Shown here in pieces: positions 1 through 7,976 of a stretch of 21,710 bases of DNA. Position numbers and translations under genes: made by a program. The notes beneath the pieces were generated by a model that did not search any database, was not told the DNA's origin, and saw nothing but the letters and a program-made list of their open reading frames with translations. Numbering within the stretch: the first letter of the stretch is position 1; each line of letters starts with the position of its first letter. The stretch comes from a virus: positions 1-21,710 of IMG/VR virus record IMGVR_UViG_3300030061_000782; one strand, written 5' to 3'.

Positions 1-2
1 CT

Positions 3-497
3 TTGTTTTATGGTGGTAAGGATGAATCTAAAATGAAGAACCACAATAGACTGACTCAAGATGTTTTAAAATATTTTATAGATATGTTTAGACATTATTT
101 AAACTGGAATAAAATAACAGAATATGATCTACACTTAAACTCTATATGGGTTAATGAAATGAAAGAACATGAATACAATCCAGTTCATATTCACAGAGGC
201 ACATTGTTTACAGGTTTATCTAGTGTTATGATTTTAAGTTTACCTTCAACTTACGGTAAAGAATATTCAAATGATGAAGTTCCACAAAACGGTAAATTAC
301 AAATACTAGGTTCTACTAACGGTCAATTTGCAAAAATAGATTTTCAACCTCAATTAAAAGTAAGAGATTTTTTTATTTTTCCATATGATATGAGACACTG
401 TGTTTATCCTTTTAATAGTACAAAGGAAACTAGAAGAACACTAGCTGCAAACTGTGATGTGCAGTTTGATCCAATAAAAAACAGAGGTGTATCATGA
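3..497 (+). CDS. 2OG-Fe(II) oxygenase-like protein, 5' partial
   Basis: The reading frame is open to the left edge of the window, so the true start lies upstream and codon positions here are counted from base 3. The protein resembles the phage 2OG-Fe(II) oxygenase group (TIGR02466 / 2OG-FeII_Oxy_5 type). It has W49-x-N51, then NPVHIH (H62, H64), a glycine-rich strand, FPYDMRH with H132, and a terminal pair of arginines (R144/R145) expected to bind 2-oxoglutarate. It aligns by eye with the third gene of the cluster: both share YN..HIH, FP....HCV.P.N and a trailing R. No acidic residue sits at the usual HxD/E position, so the full iron triad cannot be assigned by eye. Its stop overlaps the next start as ATGA. 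Substrate unknown: such enzymes hydroxylate proteins, nucleobases or small molecules. Confidence 0.75.
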   Translation: MFYGGKDESKMKNHNRLTQDVLKYFIDMFRHYLNWNKITEYDLHLNSIWVNEMKEHEYNPVHIHRGTLFTGLSSVMILSLPSTYGKEYSNDEVPQNGKLQILGSTNGQFAKIDFQPQLKVRDFFIFPYDMRHCVYPFNSTKETRRTLAANCDVQFDPIKNRGVS

Positions 498-1075
498 TAA
501 CAGAACCACGTTGGAAATCTTTTTGTGTAACAACAACTAATCCAATGTTTTCATTAAAACAATGTCAGATGATTATTGAAGCTGGAAGAGCCCAACCAAG
601 ACAAGATGCAAGTGTTGGTCAAGCTAACCAAGAAGGCGGTATAGTAGATACTAAAACAAGGACTTCACACATTAGTTGGATACCATTTAAAAAAATGCCA
701 GAGATGTATAAAGATATTGAAACCATGATGAAAAAAACAAATGGTAATCATTTTGGTTTTGATGGTATGCAAATTACAGAACTAGCTCAATACACTGAAT
801 ATCCATCTGGAGGTTTTTATGATTGGCATATGGATTCAGATGTTAACTTTGCACATGAACCACCTGTTAGAAAAATATCAATGACTTGTTTATTATCACA
901 CGAGTCTGAGTTTGAAGGTGGAGAATTACAAATAGAAAAAGAAGAAAACAAAGTAATATTAAAACAAGGACAAGCTGTATTTTTTGCATCATTTATTAAA
1001 CACAGAGTTGCTCCCATAACACGTGGTGTTAGAAAATCTTTAGTAATGTGGTTCGGGGGTCCGCCATTAAAATGA
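494..1075 (+). CDS. 2OG-Fe(II) oxygenase, PKHD/prolyl-4-hydroxylase type
   Basis: This 193-residue protein carries a complete Fe(II)/2-oxoglutarate dioxygenase signature: WHMDSD supplies H112 and D114, FIKHRV supplies H170, and R180 lies ten residues later for 2-oxoglutarate binding. The strand FEGGELQI (about 140-147) and the segment QGQAVFFASF are typical of the PKHD (PiuC-like) hydroxylase fold. The ATG at 494 overlaps the upstream stop by 4 nt and is preceded by AGAGGT, so coupled translation is likely. The 3' end overlaps the next gene in the same ATGA manner. Family members hydroxylate proline or other residues in proteins, or small molecules; the substrate here is not deducible. The catalytic residues look intact. 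Confidence 0.88.
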   Translation: MITEPRWKSFCVTTTNPMFSLKQCQMIIEAGRAQPRQDASVGQANQEGGIVDTKTRTSHISWIPFKKMPEMYKDIETMMKKTNGNHFGFDGMQITELAQYTEYPSGGFYDWHMDSDVNFAHEPPVRKISMTCLLSHESEFEGGELQIEKEENKVILKQGQAVFFASFIKHRVAPITRGVRKSLVMWFGGPPLK

Positions 1076-1656
1076 TTAAAGAACAATTTTTTCCAACAAC
1101 AGTTTACGCTAAAGATGTAGCACTAGACAATGATCTTTTTACAAGAGAAGTTGTTAGATGGTCTAATGCGGATAGAGGTATACAAAGAACTAACATGAAC
1201 GGTTGGCATAGTCATACTGACATGCATAAAATACCAGTATTCAAACCTTTAGTTGACGAATTATTTAAAATGCAATTTGAAGTTTTTAATGAAGAACATT
1301 TAGCTAGAGAACCTGTTATTGGAAATATGTGGGCTAATATAAATCCACCAGGTGGATACAACAGACCACACATACATCCTAATAGTCACTTTAGTGGTGT
1401 GTATTATATTAAAGCAACAAAAGACTCTGGTGACATAGTCTTTAATGATCCTAGATCTACATCTCATATGGCTATGCCTGCTAGAAAAAAAGGTGAACCA
1501 CCAAAACATTTGTGGAGAGAAGTTAGAGTTAATCCTATGGTGGGTAGAATTATAATGTTTCCTGCATGGCTTTGGCATTGTGTTGATCCAAACAATACTA
1601 ATGATATAAGGATATCCGTATCGTTTAATTTTATACAGAGAGGATTCGATGTTTAA
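1072..1656 (+). CDS. 2OG-Fe(II) oxygenase, TIGR02466-like
   Basis: A protein of 194 residues when started at the ATG at 1072, which forms an ATGA overlap with the preceding stop. A GTG at 1048 would add eight residues inside the upstream gene and is less attractive. The central block reads W88-x-N90, then GGYNRPHIHPNSHFSGVYYI, with H100 and H102. After it come DPR at 126-128, a GRIIMFPAWLWH block with H169, and R180 in IRISVSFN. This order is characteristic of TIGR02466-type putative 2OG-Fe(II) oxygenases common in marine phages. It is the closest relative in the window of the first gene, suggesting duplication within the cluster. Role unknown; the overlapping arrangement implies co-expression with the other three oxygenases. 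Confidence 0.85.
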   Translation: MIKEQFFPTTVYAKDVALDNDLFTREVVRWSNADRGIQRTNMNGWHSHTDMHKIPVFKPLVDELFKMQFEVFNEEHLAREPVIGNMWANINPPGGYNRPHIHPNSHFSGVYYIKATKDSGDIVFNDPRSTSHMAMPARKKGEPPKHLWREVRVNPMVGRIIMFPAWLWHCVDPNNTNDIRISVSFNFIQRGFDV

Positions 1657-2290
1657 ATATCAAGTAATAAAAAATGCAGTATCATTTGAGTTAGCTAATT
1701 TTATATTTAATTATTTTTTACTTAAACGTGATGCAGTTAAATTTTTGTATGACAATAACTTTGTTTACGATACAGCATTGTTTGGAACTTGGTCAGATAA
1801 ACAAATACCTAATACCTACTCACATTATGCAGATATGGTGATGGAGACCTTGATGATGAAAGTATTACCAAGAATGGAAAAAGAAACAGAATTAAAACTG
1901 TTGCCTACATATTCTTATGCTAGAATATATAAAAAAGGCGACATATTGAAAAGACATAAAGACAGACCCTCATGCGAAATATCTACTACAGTTAATCTAG
2001 GTGGAGATCCATGGCCTATATTTATCGACGGTACGGGGTCTAATAACGTCATAGACGAGTATAAAAACATACATAAGCCCAATGCACCCAAAGGCACTAA
2101 AGTCTTGCTTGAAGTAGGCGATATGCTAGTATATAGTGGATGTGAATTAGAGCATTGGAGAGAACCTTTTGAAGGAGATGTTTGTGGTCAAGTATTCCTT
2201 CACTATAACCATGTAAATGGTCCTTTTGCTGATAAGAATAGGTTCGACAAAAGGCCGATGTTAGGTATTCCACCAATAAGGAATATATAA
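1649..2290 (+). CDS. 2OG-Fe(II) oxygenase-like protein (HxD type)
   Basis: A 213-residue protein with a jelly-roll oxygenase pattern. SYARIYKKGDILKRHKD gives H103 and D105. This is followed by ISTTVNLGG, then GDMLVYSG and LEHWREPF with H169, and QVFLHYNHV, where a basic residue that binds 2-oxoglutarate is normally found. The Y-xx-G-xx-L-xx-H-x-D spacing is that of the prolyl-4-hydroxylase family. A clear arginine or lysine about ten residues after H169 is not evident (Q181 sits there), so co-substrate binding may differ. The ATG overlaps the upstream gene by 8 nt and follows AGAGAGGA. It closes the four-gene oxygenase run; an 11-nt gap separates it from the virion module, with no visible terminator, so oxygenase and structural genes may be co-transcribed. 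Confidence 0.78.
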   Translation: MFKYQVIKNAVSFELANFIFNYFLLKRDAVKFLYDNNFVYDTALFGTWSDKQIPNTYSHYADMVMETLMMKVLPRMEKETELKLLPTYSYARIYKKGDILKRHKDRPSCEISTTVNLGGDPWPIFIDGTGSNNVIDEYKNIHKPNAPKGTKVLLEVGDMLVYSGCELEHWREPFEGDVCGQVFLHYNHVNGPFADKNRFDKRPMLGIPPIRNI

Positions 2291-2301
2291 TATGAGGTTA
2301 T

Positions 2302-4476
2302 ATGCTACAAAAAATAAGTTTTTTACCAGGGTTTAATAAACAGATTACAGAAACCACAGCAGAAAGTCAGTGGGTTGATGGGGACAACGTAAGATTCAGA
2401 TATGATTCTCCTGAAAAAATAGGAGGGTGGTCTCAATTAGGTGAAAATAAAATGACAGGTGCTGCAAGAGCACTGTTTCATTTAGTTAACAAATCTGGAA
2501 CTAAGTATTCTATTATAGGAACAAACAGAATTTTATATGCATATTCAGGTGGTGTGTTTTATGACATACACCCTATTAAAACTACAACAACTCTTACAAG
2601 TGCATTTAGCACAACTAACGGATCACCGACGGTTACAATAACTTTTGGTAGTGCTCATGGTATAGGAGAAAAAGATATTATTCTTTTAGATAATTTTTCG
2701 TCAATAACTAATTCTAATTTTGCAGCTGCTGATTTTGATGATAATAAATTTATGGTAACAAGTGTACCATCAACAACTACCATTACTATCACAATGGCGT
2801 CAAATGAATCAGGATCTGGTGCAACAACATCAGGTGGTGTTAGAGTAAAACACTATTATCCTGTTGGACCTGCCGAACAATTACCAGGACTAGGATGGGG
2901 ACTAGGTCAATGGAGTGGTACAGTATCAGGAGAAGCAACAACAACTTTAACTAGTGGTATTTCATCTTCTGCTACAACTGGAATTACTTTAACAGACGCA
3001 TCTCAGTTTCCAACTACAGGAACAAATTTTGTTCAAATAGGAACAGAAGAAATATCTTACACAGGTATTACATCAGGTGTTTTATCTGGTGTAACAAGAG
3101 GTGTAAGAAACACAACAGCTGCTGCTCACAATGGTGGTGACACAGTTACAAATTCTTCTGACTATGTTGCATGGGGACAAGCTGCATCAGGTGACGTAGT
3201 AATAGATCCAGGTATGTGGAGTATTGATGGTTTTGGAACTAAAGTAATTGCATTAATACATAATGCACAAGTATTTGAGTGGAGCGCAGATGCAACAAAT
3301 GCAACTAATAACAGAGCAACAATTATATCTGGTGCACCAACTGCATCAAGAGATATGTTAGTATCTACACCGGATCGTCACTTAGTTTTCTTTGGAACAG
3401 AAACAACTATAGGAACTCCATCAACACAAGATGAAATGTTTATTAGATTCTCGGACCAAGAGGATATAAATACCTATACACCAACAGCAACTAACACAGC
3501 AGGTACACAAAGACTTTCTGATGGTTCTAAAATTGTAGGAGCTGTTAGAGGTAGAGATGCAATATACATATGGTCAGACACATCTTTATTTACTATGCGT
3601 TTTGTAGGTGCTCCATTTACTTTTGGTTTTGCACAGGTTGGTACTAACTGTGGATTGATAGGACAGAACGCTGCATTAGAAGTAGATGGTACGGCGTATT
3701 GGATGTCAGAAAATGGTTTCTTTAAATATGCTGGTAGTCTTGAAACAATGTTATGTTTAGTAGAAGATTTTGTTTATGATGATTTAAATACAACTGCAAG
3801 ACAATTAATAAATGTTGGATTAAATAATTTGTTTGGGGAGATAACTTGGTTCTATTGCACAGAAGGTTCTACTGTTCTTAATAGATGTGTAACTTATAAC
3901 TATCAAGACTCTAGAGCTAAAAGACCTGTGTGGACAACAGGGACACTGGCACGGGGAACATGGCAAGACTCATCTGTTTTTGGTTTGCCACACGCAACAG
4001 AATATGATGCAGGAAGTAATAATTCTTATGATGTTGTTGGAAATACAGATGGATGCACAACATACTATGAGCATGAAAAAGGAACAGATCAAATTGCAGG
4101 TGGAACTGTAACAGCGATAACGTCAAATATAGTATCTGGAGATTTTGATATTACTCAAAGAGTTTTAAGAGGCTCTACTACAAGTATGCCTGATCTTAGA
4201 GGAGACGGTGAATTTTTAATGAAAATAAGAAGATTTATACCAGACTTTATATCTCAAACAGGTAACACACAAGTTACATTACAATTAAGAGATTTTCCAA
4301 ATGACACTAAAACCAGTTCTGCACTTGGACCATTTACTGTAACATCAACTACACAAAAAGTAGATACACGTGCAAGAGCGAGACAGATAGCTTTAAAAGT
4401 AGAAAATACAGCTGCTTCTCAAAGTTGGAAACTAGGCACATTTAGATTAGATATACAACCAGATGGTAGAAGATAA
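2302..4476 (+). CDS. phage structural protein, P22 gp10-like DNA-stabilisation/tail protein (putative)
   Basis: A 724-residue virion protein. The N-terminus (FLPGFNKQITET... W24-x-D..NVRFRY..PEKIGGW, residues 8-43) and the following G-T-x-x-x-L strand (73-79) match the opening of phage stabilisation or tail-accessory proteins of the P22 gp10 type, which cap the portal after packaging. Two threonine/serine/glycine-rich beta segments interrupt this core: residues about 94-183, and about 207-287 with a TDASQFP...GTEEISYTG...GVTRG pattern familiar from phage structural proteins. The core resumes at VAWGQ near 289. The C-terminal third has FIPDF and QVTLQLRDFP beta strands and ends with a jelly-roll-like segment. 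The family assignment is by recognition and only moderately secure; a virion role is much more certain. Confidence 0.8.
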   Translation: MLQKISFLPGFNKQITETTAESQWVDGDNVRFRYDSPEKIGGWSQLGENKMTGAARALFHLVNKSGTKYSIIGTNRILYAYSGGVFYDIHPIKTTTTLTSAFSTTNGSPTVTITFGSAHGIGEKDIILLDNFSSITNSNFAAADFDDNKFMVTSVPSTTTITITMASNESGSGATTSGGVRVKHYYPVGPAEQLPGLGWGLGQWSGTVSGEATTTLTSGISSSATTGITLTDASQFPTTGTNFVQIGTEEISYTGITSGVLSGVTRGVRNTTAAAHNGGDTVTNSSDYVAWGQAASGDVVIDPGMWSIDGFGTKVIALIHNAQVFEWSADATNATNNRATIISGAPTASRDMLVSTPDRHLVFFGTETTIGTPSTQDEMFIRFSDQEDINTYTPTATNTAGTQRLSDGSKIVGAVRGRDAIYIWSDTSLFTMRFVGAPFTFGFAQVGTNCGLIGQNAALEVDGTAYWMSENGFFKYAGSLETMLCLVEDFVYDDLNTTARQLINVGLNNLFGEITWFYCTEGSTVLNRCVTYNYQDSRAKRPVWTTGTLARGTWQDSSVFGLPHATEYDAGSNNSYDVVGNTDGCTTYYEHEKGTDQIAGGTVTAITSNIVSGDFDITQRVLRGSTTSMPDLRGDGEFLMKIRRFIPDFISQTGNTQVTLQLRDFPNDTKTSSALGPFTVTSTTQKVDTRARARQIALKVENTAASQSWKLGTFRLDIQPDGRR

Positions 4477-4640
4477 TGGCAAAGATAGTACAAATATTAA
4501 CAAGACCTAGTGAAGAATATTCTAAACAAATAGCAGATTCACAAGTTAGAGATCTAGATGCTGTGATACAAAAATTAAATACAACATATCAAGAAGAATT
4601 AAAAAATGAGGTAGAAGCTCAAAACTTCTTTTTAAATTAA
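4476..4640 (+). CDS. small hypothetical protein (54 aa)
   Basis: A 54-residue protein beginning MAKIVQILTRPSEEYS and ending QNFFLN. Its ATG shares one base with the stop of the structural gene upstream (TAATG), and its own stop shares one base with the next ATG, so it fits the tightly coupled virion operon. It is helical and charged (KQIADSQVRDLDAVIQKLN, then TYQEELKNEVEAQ) and would form a short coiled coil. No family recognised; position suggests a small virion or assembly component. Confidence 0.7.
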   Translation: MAKIVQILTRPSEEYSKQIADSQVRDLDAVIQKLNTTYQEELKNEVEAQNFFLN

Positions 4641-4981
4641 TGGCTAATAGTTTTATAAATAAAAAAGCAGATCTAACTACAACAGACTTAACTACATTAT
4701 ATACAGTACCAAGTTTTAAGACAGCTGTTGTTAAATCATTAATAGTATCCGAAGACGCTGGATCAGGGAGCACAATAACGATAACTTTAGTAAATTCTAG
4801 TGGCACTATATTTAATTTGTTTAAGGATAAAGCAATTGCATCTAAGGCAACAACAGAACTTTTAACAAATCCACTTGTTATGGAAGAAAGTGAGATATTA
4901 AAAGTACAAGCTGCTGACGCGAATGAGCTGCACGTCATAGCTTCTATATTAGAAATACAGCCAAGAGAGGTAACAACATAA
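4640..4981 (+). CDS. small phage structural protein, beta-rich (putative)
   Basis: This 113-residue protein has no cysteine and a strongly beta-prone sequence. It has a TTDLTTLYTVPSF opening, then VVKSLIVSEDAG, STITITLVNSSG, an NPLVMEESEILKVQA segment, and a final HVIASILEI strand. This pattern recurs in small proteins coded between tail/neck genes of many tailed phages, often annotated only as hypothetical or structural. I recognise the pattern but cannot place it in a named family. TAATG coupling on both sides supports membership in the virion operon. A neck, tail-completion or decoration role is an inference. Confidence 0.75.
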   Translation: MANSFINKKADLTTTDLTTLYTVPSFKTAVVKSLIVSEDAGSGSTITITLVNSSGTIFNLFKDKAIASKATTELLTNPLVMEESEILKVQAADANELHVIASILEIQPREVTT

Positions 4982-5151
4982 TGAAAGTAATAAAACCAGA
5001 GAAAATTATAGAAACTATTAGTAATTTAAAGACAGGTGAGATATATAAGAACGATGAGGAATGGAAAACAAAAGGCATTCCTGAAGAAGATATTAGAAGA
5101 GATATCAAGGTAATAATGCCAAGCCTTGACTTATTTGGAGAAACTAAATGA
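4981..5151 (+). CDS. small hypothetical phage protein (56 aa)
   Basis: A 56-residue charged protein starting MKVIKPEKIIETISNLKTGE. It contains EEWKTKGIPEEDIRRD and ends in PSLDLFGETK. The ATG shares a base with the upstream stop and follows AGAGAGGT at good spacing; the stop overlaps the next ATG as ATGA. Proteins of this size and ending with an IRRDxKVxxPSLxxFGE-like tail are familiar to me in marine phage virion modules, but no function is known. No membrane segment or cysteine is visible. Confidence 0.7.
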   Translation: MKVIKPEKIIETISNLKTGEIYKNDEEWKTKGIPEEDIRRDIKVIMPSLDLFGETK

Positions 5152-5771
5152 TATTAGACCCCATAGATCAAAATATAAGAAATCAAGGTTTTAACTTTGT
5201 ACCATTCGATAGGACCCTAGCGGAAAGATTTCAACCAAATACATTAGACATGTCTGGATCTGGTTTATCTTCATTTGGTACACCAGGCTCTATTCCTACA
5301 GGAAGATTTGGAATAGTAAATCCAAATATAAATGTTGGTCCTAATGTTCCGTTTGGTGGTGAAGATGAAGATGAAGAAGAACTTAATCTTAACAGAACAG
5401 ATAATTTAGGCATCAATTCTTTTACTGATCTTACGCAATCAGGTTTTTTTGGTTCACCAACAAGTATAGGATTTAATCTGTTTGGTATACCTGGAGCTCT
5501 TTTAGGAACACTTGGAGCAAAAGCATTGGATAATTATAACAATCAATACACGGATATTTTTGGAAATTTAAATAAACAAACAAAAGACGCAATCCTTGAA
5601 GATTATAGAGATAGTCCAGAAGGAATAGAAAGCGCTAAAGATTATGCTGACCTTCAACAAGAGATCGGACAAACTAGAGATGCTCCTGGAGGCGACGGTG
5701 GTAATAATTCAGGTGGTGGTTTAGACTCCGGAGGAAGAGAAGGTTATGGCGGAGGGGGCCAGTATCAATAA
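5148..5771 (+). CDS. hypothetical virion-module protein with Gly-rich C-terminus
   Basis: A 207-residue protein of unknown family. The N-terminal third is rich in N, P and F and contains an acidic stretch (EDEDEEEL, about residues 73-80). A hydrophobic, glycine-containing segment follows (SIGFNLFGIPGALLGTLGAKAL, about 106-127) that could be a membrane-active helix. The last about 35 residues are low-complexity glycine, serine and asparagine. Start at 5148 is supported by GGAGAA upstream and the ATGA overlap. The mixture of acidic linker, amphipathic helix and glycine tail is typical of small proteins flanking phage ejection proteins, but this is inference. Confidence 0.75.
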   Translation: MILDPIDQNIRNQGFNFVPFDRTLAERFQPNTLDMSGSGLSSFGTPGSIPTGRFGIVNPNINVGPNVPFGGEDEDEEELNLNRTDNLGINSFTDLTQSGFFGSPTSIGFNLFGIPGALLGTLGAKALDNYNNQYTDIFGNLNKQTKDAILEDYRDSPEGIESAKDYADLQQEIGQTRDAPGGDGGNNSGGGLDSGGREGYGGGGQYQ

Positions 5772-5775
5772 GATA

Positions 5776-5796
5776 TTTATCATTGATTATGATAAA
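5776..5796. promoter_or_regulatory. AT-rich 8-bp dyad in the 5772-5820 gap
   Basis: The 49-nt gap between two virion genes holds a perfect inverted repeat, TTTATCAT at 5776-5783 and ATGATAAA at 5789-5796, with a 5-nt loop. It is followed by an A run rather than a T run, so it is not a canonical rightward terminator. A TATGAT hexamer (5788-5793) overlaps the right arm and could be a -10 element, but no convincing -35 is present. Function is uncertain: weak terminator on the minus strand, operator-like dyad, or chance in AT-rich DNA. Confidence 0.3.
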
Positions 5797-5820
5797 AAAA
5801 GTCGATAAAAAGGTAAAACT

Positions 5821-7092
5821 ATGGCAATTTCAAGGATGAATATGGAAAGACAAATGCGTAACATGGGTGGACTCATGACACTAGATGAGCCAAGACAAGG
5901 TTATTTTTTAGGTAAGATTGTAAGAAAAGCAAAAAAAGCTGTAAAGAAAGTTGTTAAATCACCTTTAGGTAAAGCTGCTATCATAGGTGGTCTAGGTGCA
6001 TACGCTGGAGGACTTGGTCCTTTTTCTTCTGGTAAATTTGGTGCTGGTTTTTTAAGAGGCACTGGTAGTAATTTACTTACAGGATTAAAAAGCAGAGAAG
6101 GACTTTTAGGTCAACTTGGAAATGTATTTAGAGTTGGTGGTGGAAAAGAAGACGATTCACCTTTTAGTGCACTAAGATTATTAGGTGGTGGACTTGGAGC
6201 TGCTGCAATTGCTGCACCATTCTTAATGGGTGGTGATGAAGACGAAATAATAGATGAAGGTGTTGATTTTTCAGGTGTACAGCCAATGGTAGCTGACATT
6301 AGACAACAAGCTAAAAATTATTATCAAGACCCAACAAAATCTGCATTATATTTTATGCCTCCTAAGTCAGCGGTGCAAAGTCAATTCTACGCTGCTGGTG
6401 GTGGATTAGCTGACATACCAAGAGGAGGGTATTCAAGCGGTCAATTAGTAAGTCCAAGCAGTGATGGTTCAAGACCCGGTTATGCGGGACCTCTTGATTT
6501 TTTAAAAAATTTAAAATCTGGATTTGGACAAATATTTAGTGGAGAAGTTGGAGCACAGTTAGGTGGTGATCAAGAAAAAATAAATGAATTTAACGTATTA
6601 AAAGGTTATGGAATTGATTTACCTAAAGACACAATTGAAATGATTGTTGATGGATACAAAAGAGGTTTAGATATTTCTACAATATCTACTCTTGCAGAAA
6701 CTGACGATAAAACTGTTGGAGACATTATAACTATGTTAACTGCAAATGTAGAACAAAAAGCTTATGGTGGTAGAATAGGCAAAGCAGAAGGTGGTATCAT
6801 GGATCTAGGTGGTATGGAAAAAGATTACAGAGAAGGTGGTTTTGTACCACTAGGAGCTGAGGAAAGAGCGGACGATGTGCCGGCTAGACTTAGCAAAAAT
6901 GAATTTGTATTTACAGCAGACGCTGTAAGAAACGCAGGCGGAGGCGACATAGACAAAGGCGCTGAAGTTATGCAAAATATGATGGACAATTTAGAAGCAG
7001 GTGGTACTATCTCGGAAGAGTCTCAGGGCGAAGAAAATCCTGCACAAGCAATGTTCGATCAAGCACAAATGTTGGAGGGTAGATTAGCATAA
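5821..7092 (+). CDS. predicted virion/ejection protein with DDVPARL-EFVFTADAV motif
   Basis: A 423-residue protein. It has a basic N-terminal region (KIVRKAKKAVKKVVKSPLGKAA, about 32-53), glycine-rich hydrophobic helices (54-66 and 118-137), and a middle part with the motif SSDGSRPGYAGP (213-224). Two linear motifs sit near the end: YGGRIGKAEGGIMD (315-328) and DDVPARLSKNEFVFTADAVRNAGGGD (351-376). I recognise this last motif from marine phage structural-region proteins, where it recurs near tail or injection genes; its molecular function is not established to my knowledge. SD AAGGT lies upstream of the ATG. No catalytic signature is visible. Location between small structural genes and Gln-rich ejection-like proteins suggests an internal virion or membrane-interacting role. 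Confidence 0.82.
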   Translation: MAISRMNMERQMRNMGGLMTLDEPRQGYFLGKIVRKAKKAVKKVVKSPLGKAAIIGGLGAYAGGLGPFSSGKFGAGFLRGTGSNLLTGLKSREGLLGQLGNVFRVGGGKEDDSPFSALRLLGGGLGAAAIAAPFLMGGDEDEIIDEGVDFSGVQPMVADIRQQAKNYYQDPTKSALYFMPPKSAVQSQFYAAGGGLADIPRGGYSSGQLVSPSSDGSRPGYAGPLDFLKNLKSGFGQIFSGEVGAQLGGDQEKINEFNVLKGYGIDLPKDTIEMIVDGYKRGLDISTISTLAETDDKTVGDIITMLTANVEQKAYGGRIGKAEGGIMDLGGMEKDYREGGFVPLGAEERADDVPARLSKNEFVFTADAVRNAGGGDIDKGAEVMQNMMDNLEAGGTISEESQGEENPAQAMFDQAQMLEGRLA

Positions 7093-7967
7093 TGGCATTA
7101 CCAGATTATTTACAAGAAACCGCAAAGGATTACGCCAAGCAGTTAACGGCTGCAACTTCTACACCTATAGATACAAGTAAGTTTGTAGGTCGTCAATTTG
7201 TTGCTGGCGAAGATCCATTACAATCACAAGCTATTGGTTTAGCAACACAAGGTATTGGTTCTTTTCAACCATTTTTAACATCAGCTCAACAAGCTATAAC
7301 ACAAGCCGGACAAGATGTTGGCGGGCTTCAACAATTCATGGGCACTGGAGCAGGGACCGGGGCTGGATCAATTTCATCTTTTCAATCACCATTTCAACAA
7401 CAAGTTATTGATGAAACATTAAGACAGTTTGATCAATCAAGAGCAGGTGGTTTACAACAGATTGGAGATCAAGCAATTACAGCTGGTGCGTTTGGTGGTG
7501 GTAGACAAGGTGCATTAGAAGGACAGTTTATGGCCGACACCGCATTAGGTAGAGCAGGAATCGAAGCACAATTAAGAGCACAAGGTTTTGCAGATGCAGC
7601 GGCAAGAAGAGGACAAGCATTTGGACAACAACAAGCATTAGCAAATCAAAGAGCTGGTTTAGCTCAAAATCAATTTGCATTATCTAATTTTCAAAGAGCA
7701 GGTCAATCTGCAGACGTCGCTAACCTAGGACAACTTGGTGCATTTAGACAAGGATTAGATCAATCAAGATTACAAGCAGATGCACAAGCTGCACAAACTG
7801 CAGCTTACGAACCTTTTGGTAGATTATCGACTTATGGAACAGGACTTACAGGTCTTGCTGGTGGTGTTGCCGGTCAACAATTTGAAACACCTGCAGCTCC
7901 TAGTCCATTCTCTACAGCGTTAAGCACAGCATTGGGTATCGGCGGATTGTTTGGTAAATTTAGATAA
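7092..7967 (+). CDS. Gln/Ala-rich putative DNA-ejection protein
   Basis: A 291-residue protein, extremely rich in Q, A and G and almost devoid of cysteine and lysine in its central part. From about residue 100 it follows a pattern well known in podovirus-like and marine phages: P-F-QQQVIDETLRQFDQSRAGGLQQIGDQAITAGAFGGGRQGALE. After this come long amphipathic alanine/glutamine helices (about 150-240) and a glycine-rich hydrophobic tail ending FSTALSTALGIGGLFGKF. Such proteins are often internal virion or injection proteins that insert in the host envelope during DNA delivery. The assignment is by pattern, not by a named family. SD GGAGGGT precedes the start, and the ATG overlaps the previous stop by one base. 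Confidence 0.8.
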   Translation: MALPDYLQETAKDYAKQLTAATSTPIDTSKFVGRQFVAGEDPLQSQAIGLATQGIGSFQPFLTSAQQAITQAGQDVGGLQQFMGTGAGTGAGSISSFQSPFQQQVIDETLRQFDQSRAGGLQQIGDQAITAGAFGGGRQGALEGQFMADTALGRAGIEAQLRAQGFADAAARRGQAFGQQQALANQRAGLAQNQFALSNFQRAGQSADVANLGQLGAFRQGLDQSRLQADAQAAQTAAYEPFGRLSTYGTGLTGLAGGVAGQQFETPAAPSPFSTALSTALGIGGLFGKFR

Positions 7968-7976
7968 GGAGGATAT

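Noticed and set aside
1048-1071. GTG start extending the third oxygenase upstream
   Set aside because: It would overlap the second gene by 28 nt, while the ATG at 1072 gives the same ATGA overlap seen elsewhere in the cluster and starts at the expected N-terminus.
4546-4938. Minus-strand open frame of about 130 codons
   Set aside because: It is opposite two plus-strand genes with overlapping starts and stops that fit the operon; no family features.
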